DNA of 64,000 bases, from contig CAVRCT010000008.1 of the NCBI GenBank assembly GCA_963719645.1, positions 48,515 to 112,514 of the forward strand. Reading direction: 5' to 3'. This stretch comes from CAVRCT01 sp963719645. Its GTDB lineage: Bacteria; Pseudomonadota; Gammaproteobacteria; DSM-16500. The translations under genes were made by a program, and so were the position numbers. The notes under the pieces were generated by a model. The model made no database searches, was not told the DNA's origin, and saw only the letters and a list, made by a program, of their open reading frames with translations. Below, piece by piece: positions 57,475 to 64,000 of the stretch (the first letter of the stretch is position 1; the number at the start of each line of letters is the position of its first letter).

Positions 57475-57822
57475 TCAAATCTCTTTTTCTTCTAAGGCAG
57501 TAACAATTATATTCAGCACTAAAGACGTCTCTCTAAAAATCTCATTATTCCAAAATCGCATGACTCTATATCCTTGTGTAGTTAAAAAATTAGTCCGCTT
57601 TTGATCATACTCTTCTTGCGCCTGATGCTGGCTACCATCACATTCAACAATAAGCTTATGACTTAAACAAATAAAATCGACAACGTAAGGGTAAATGAGA
57701 TATTGCCTTCTAAACTTATAATGATTGAGTCGCCTTGCTCTCAAATGGTGCCATAGATATTTCTCCGTTTCAGTTGTGTTTTTTCTTAATTTGCGCACGT
57801 GGTTTAAGGTAGCTTTTTTCAT
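57475..57822 (-). CDS. DUF559-family endonuclease-like protein
   Basis: A 115-aa protein of the DUF559/very-short-patch-repair-like fold. Motifs: L-R-K-N-x-T-E-T-E-K-Y-L-W-H-H-L-R at the start, F-R-R-Q, V-V-D-F-I-C, then L-I-V-E-C-D-G-S-Q-H (probable metal-binding acidic residues), and R-V-M-R-F-W-N-N-E-I at the end. Full length for the family. Members are found in mobile or variable regions and are thought to be nucleases; no methylase is nearby. Confidence 0.88.
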   Translation of the reverse strand: MKKATLNHVRKLRKNTTETEKYLWHHLRARRLNHYKFRRQYLIYPYVVDFICLSHKLIVECDGSQHQAQEEYDQKRTNFLTTQGYRVMRFWNNEIFRETSLVLNIIVTALEEKEI

Positions 57823-57859
57823 GGTGGGCCTTTTTGGGTGTTTGATATTTTTAAACCGA

Positions 57860-57914
57860 CCTCCTACCCCTGGCCCCTTCCTCCTACTTAACGCGTAGGA
57901 GGAAGGGGAATTTA
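57860..57914. repeat. CCTCCTACCCCTGGCCCCTT repeat, left clamp
   Basis: CCTCCTACCCCTGGCCCC plus a small hairpin (TCCTCCTACTT...GTAGGAGGA), ending GGGGAATTT. Its inverted partner lies at 58113-58173. Confidence 0.65.
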
Positions 57915-58112
57915 CTAACTGGCTTTGTTATATATCTCAGCGCTCGCTATAATCATCAGTACTCATGATGTCATCAAAGCACTCACTATATCATCAGTGC
58001 TCACGACTTCATCAAAGCTCATCATATAATCATCAGCGCACGCATATCGTCTATATATTTCATCAATGTTCGCGATATCATCAATGTTCGCTATACCATC
58101 AGCACTTGAGCA
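57915..58112. repeat. degenerate ATCATCA tandem repeat
   Basis: About nine loosely conserved units of the type CATCAGTGCTCACGATAT, varying between 17 and 30 nt. They are enclosed by the two inverted CCTCCTACCCCTGG clamps. No coding potential or CRISPR-like regularity. Confidence 0.5.
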
Positions 58113-58173
58113 ACAAATTCCCCTTCCTCCCATTTGCTTTTTAAATGGGAGGAAGGGGCCAGGGGTAGGAGGG
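58113..58173. repeat. CCTCCTACCCCTGGCCCCTT repeat, right clamp (inverted)
   Basis: AAATTCCCCTTCCTCCCATT, a short hairpin, then GGGAGGAAGGGGCCAGGGG and TAGGAGG. It is the reverse complement of the left clamp with a different loop. Confidence 0.65.
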
Positions 58174-58201
58174 AAAGATTTTTTTTTATAAAAATTTTCT
58201 C

Positions 58202-58230
58202 AAAAAAAAAGCCCTCGACTGAGCGAGGGC
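58202..58230 (-). terminator. rho-independent terminator of the rRNA operon
   Basis: On the minus strand GCCCTCG-CTCAGT-CGAGGGC forms a 7-bp GC-rich stem followed directly by nine T residues, 11 nt after the end of 5S rRNA. Confidence 0.9.
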
Positions 58231-58240
58231 TTAGAAAAAG

Positions 58241-58356
58241 AGCCTGGCGATGACCTACTTTCGCATGAGAGACTCACACTATCATTGGCGCGGAGCGGTT
58301 TCACTTCTGAGTTCGGGATGGGATCAGGTGGTTCACGCTCGCTATTGTCGCCAGAC
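58241..58356 (-). rRNA. rrf: 5S ribosomal RNA
   Basis: The minus strand reads GTCTGGCGACAATAGCGAGC through CCGAACTCAGAAGTGAAAC to CGCCAGGC. Pairing ends (TCTGGCG with CGCCAGG) and the conserved C-C-G-A-A-C-T-C-A-G-A-A-G-T-G-A-A-A block identify it. Ends are good to within a few bases. Confidence 0.95.
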
Positions 58357-58464
58357 AAGCTAACTGGTTGTTGTGCGATGCGGCTTTTTTACGTTCACTT
58401 TTGCCATCTTGCATCGTACAGCGATTTTGTCTTTGTCTGTGTTACTTAATTCTTTTGCTTCTTT

Positions 58465-58505
58465 GTTACTTAATTACTTAGTTACTTAGTTACTTAGTTA
58501 CTTTA
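58465..58505. repeat. TTACTTAG octamer tandem repeat in the 23S-5S spacer
   Basis: Five near-perfect copies of TTACTTAG/TTACTTAA in a row. The spacer (58357-58747) otherwise holds a degenerate GTCATCCAGAGG-type palindrome (about 58595-58677) and no gene. Confidence 0.6.
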
Positions 58506-58747
58506 ATGACTCTGTTGCTTAACTAATCTGTGCTTTTTTTATGGCAATTTCCTAACTGACGAAGTTGCTTGCTTGTAGAGGTTAGTTCCCCGAGCGGAGC
58601 CCGGGCTACCTTTCTAAGCACTCCCACGTTTTACCGGAGGAGATCCTTTGGCGCAAAAGCACGCCTCTGGATGACATTGAATATAGAAAGCTTTCTTCTG
58701 TATGACGTCTTTCTAAGTTGTTACTCTCAAAAAACGACTTGGGTGTT

Positions 58748-61664
<2,917 letters not shown>

Positions 61665-61958
61665 TAACCCCAAGTCGTCTTCACAACTTGTGTCATATCT
61701 GCTTTTCATAAGTTAAAACCCATGAATACAGTTGTACTTTAGCGTCTCTATGCTCATCTCGCTTTCGCTCAACTCGTCATAGAGCACTTCCGCGCTTTCT
61801 ATAAACTTTCGTCAGTTATTCAATTGTTAAAGAACAGTTTTCTTGTCTCGCTTTTTACGTCGAAACTAGAAAAGACATTACTCAGACTTGCTATTCTTAC
61901 AGGTTCTGAATGATCTCTTTTCTTGTTTCTTTTCTTCTTGTTGCATCTTGTTGCTTAC

Positions 61959-61981
61959 CGCTCCCTGACATCGCGGCTCAG
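61959..61981. repeat. half arm of the GAGCCGCGACC repeat in the rRNA spacer
   Basis: CGCTCCCTGACATCGCGGCTC matches the right arm of 34746-34838. It is followed by degenerate CAGTTCAGTCGCG repeats up to tRNA-Ala. The 61665-62046 spacer holds no other feature. Confidence 0.5.
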
Positions 61982-62046
61982 TTCGTGCATTCAGTTCAGT
62001 CGCGATTCAGTTTAGTCGCGGTTCAGCTTGGTCGCAGTTCGTTCTG

Positions 62047-62119
62047 TGGAGCCAGTCGGGATCGAACCGACGACCCTCTGCTTGCAAAGCAGATGCTCTC
62101 CCAGCTGAGCTATGGCCCC
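62047..62119 (-). tRNA. tRNA-Ala (anticodon TGC)
   Basis: The minus strand reads GGGGCCATAGCTCAGCTGGG... with anticodon loop CTTTGCAAG and T-arm GGTTCGATCC, ending GGCTCCA. It folds as a standard 73-nt cloverleaf. The CCA is not encoded beyond the discriminator. Confidence 0.97.
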
Positions 62120-62140
62120 AATCTTGCACTACTCACTCAT

Positions 62141-62217
<77 letters not shown>

Positions 62218-62386
62218 GCAGCTTTTTGCCTCGACTTGCTTCTCGTTTGTTTCTTTCGATTCAGAACGCGTTGCCAAGCGTTATGTTTGCGCCCAACCTA
62301 CATCTTCTTCTGTTCATTTCACCAAGCAATCAGTGTGGGCACCTCATCTCTATTCAACCGCGCGCTCTTCGCCACTTTACTCATAG

Positions 62387-63926
<1,540 letters not shown>

Positions 63927-64000
63927 ATACTTCAAATTCAAAAATTTAAACCCTACTCATTCGTTAAGTTACCTCAAAGGTACTTACAAATTAATATCTC

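Overview
The window reads as a chromosomal segment of an AT-leaning gammaproteobacterium. The evidence is a full haem A / caa3-type cytochrome oxidase assembly operon, a system I (ccm) cytochrome c maturation operon, bipA, xthA, rpmE next to malic enzyme, and an rRNA operon with tRNA-Ile and tRNA-Ala in the spacer. Many dispersed palindromic repeats, Legionella-like siderophore genes (two NIS synthetases plus an MFS exporter), and large low-complexity proteins with eukaryote-like signals suggest a host-associated member of the Legionellales (Legionella/Coxiella/Berkiella-like). The exact genus cannot be fixed from sequence reading alone.

Layout. 1-793: 3' end of an MFS transporter gene. About 0.9-13.9 kb: a cluster of seven unrecognised reading frames encoding long proteins with poly-serine tracts, coiled coils, clustered basic KRK/KKPR-type signals and a recurring acidic D-V/I-E/D-M or M-E-I-D motif. 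The cluster is bracketed by a 28-bp imperfect direct repeat at 780-807 and 14344-14371, so it looks like an inserted island of putative host-directed (perhaps nucleus-directed) proteins. 14.4-16.5 kb: an OmpR-type two-component pair. 16.6-22.3 kb: a siderophore locus of two convergent IucA/IucC-family synthetases and one MFS exporter. Both synthetase genes carry an identical 21-bp element at the same distance from the start codon. 22.7-25.7 kb: an orphan TpsB outer-membrane transporter and a frameshifted NCS2 purine permease gene.

26.0-44.7 kb is a respiratory block. On the minus strand lie coxB, coxA, ctaG, SURF1, a small Cys-containing protein, ctaA, ctaB, SCO, a TlpA-like lipoprotein and a cytochrome c5. 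On the plus strand lie a tetrahaem cytochrome c, coxC, two small membrane proteins and ccmABCDEFGH plus a CcmI-like TPR protein. Haem A synthesis, copper delivery, oxidase subunits and covalent haem attachment are thus all encoded together. 44.7-57.8 kb: a nucleotidyltransferase remnant, a DUF4239 membrane protein, a 710-aa Lys-rich protein, an MFS carrier, malic enzyme, L31, exonuclease III, BipA, a small secreted protein, a 476-aa protein with a C-terminal hydrophobic hairpin, and a DUF559 nuclease-like protein. 58.2-63.9 kb: a minus-strand rRNA operon (16S-tRNA-Ile-tRNA-Ala-23S-5S) with a clear terminator.

Intergenic space is dominated by at least ten families of palindromic repeats, several nested in one another. 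They include a 235-bp triple-hairpin element present three times (once inside the ccm operon) and a mirror-image array of about sixteen 27-28-bp units around 54.7-55.2 kb. The features most worth following up are the poly-serine cluster, its flanking direct repeats and shared short motif, the A8G5 frameshift site inside it, the shared siderophore-gene element and the mirror array.
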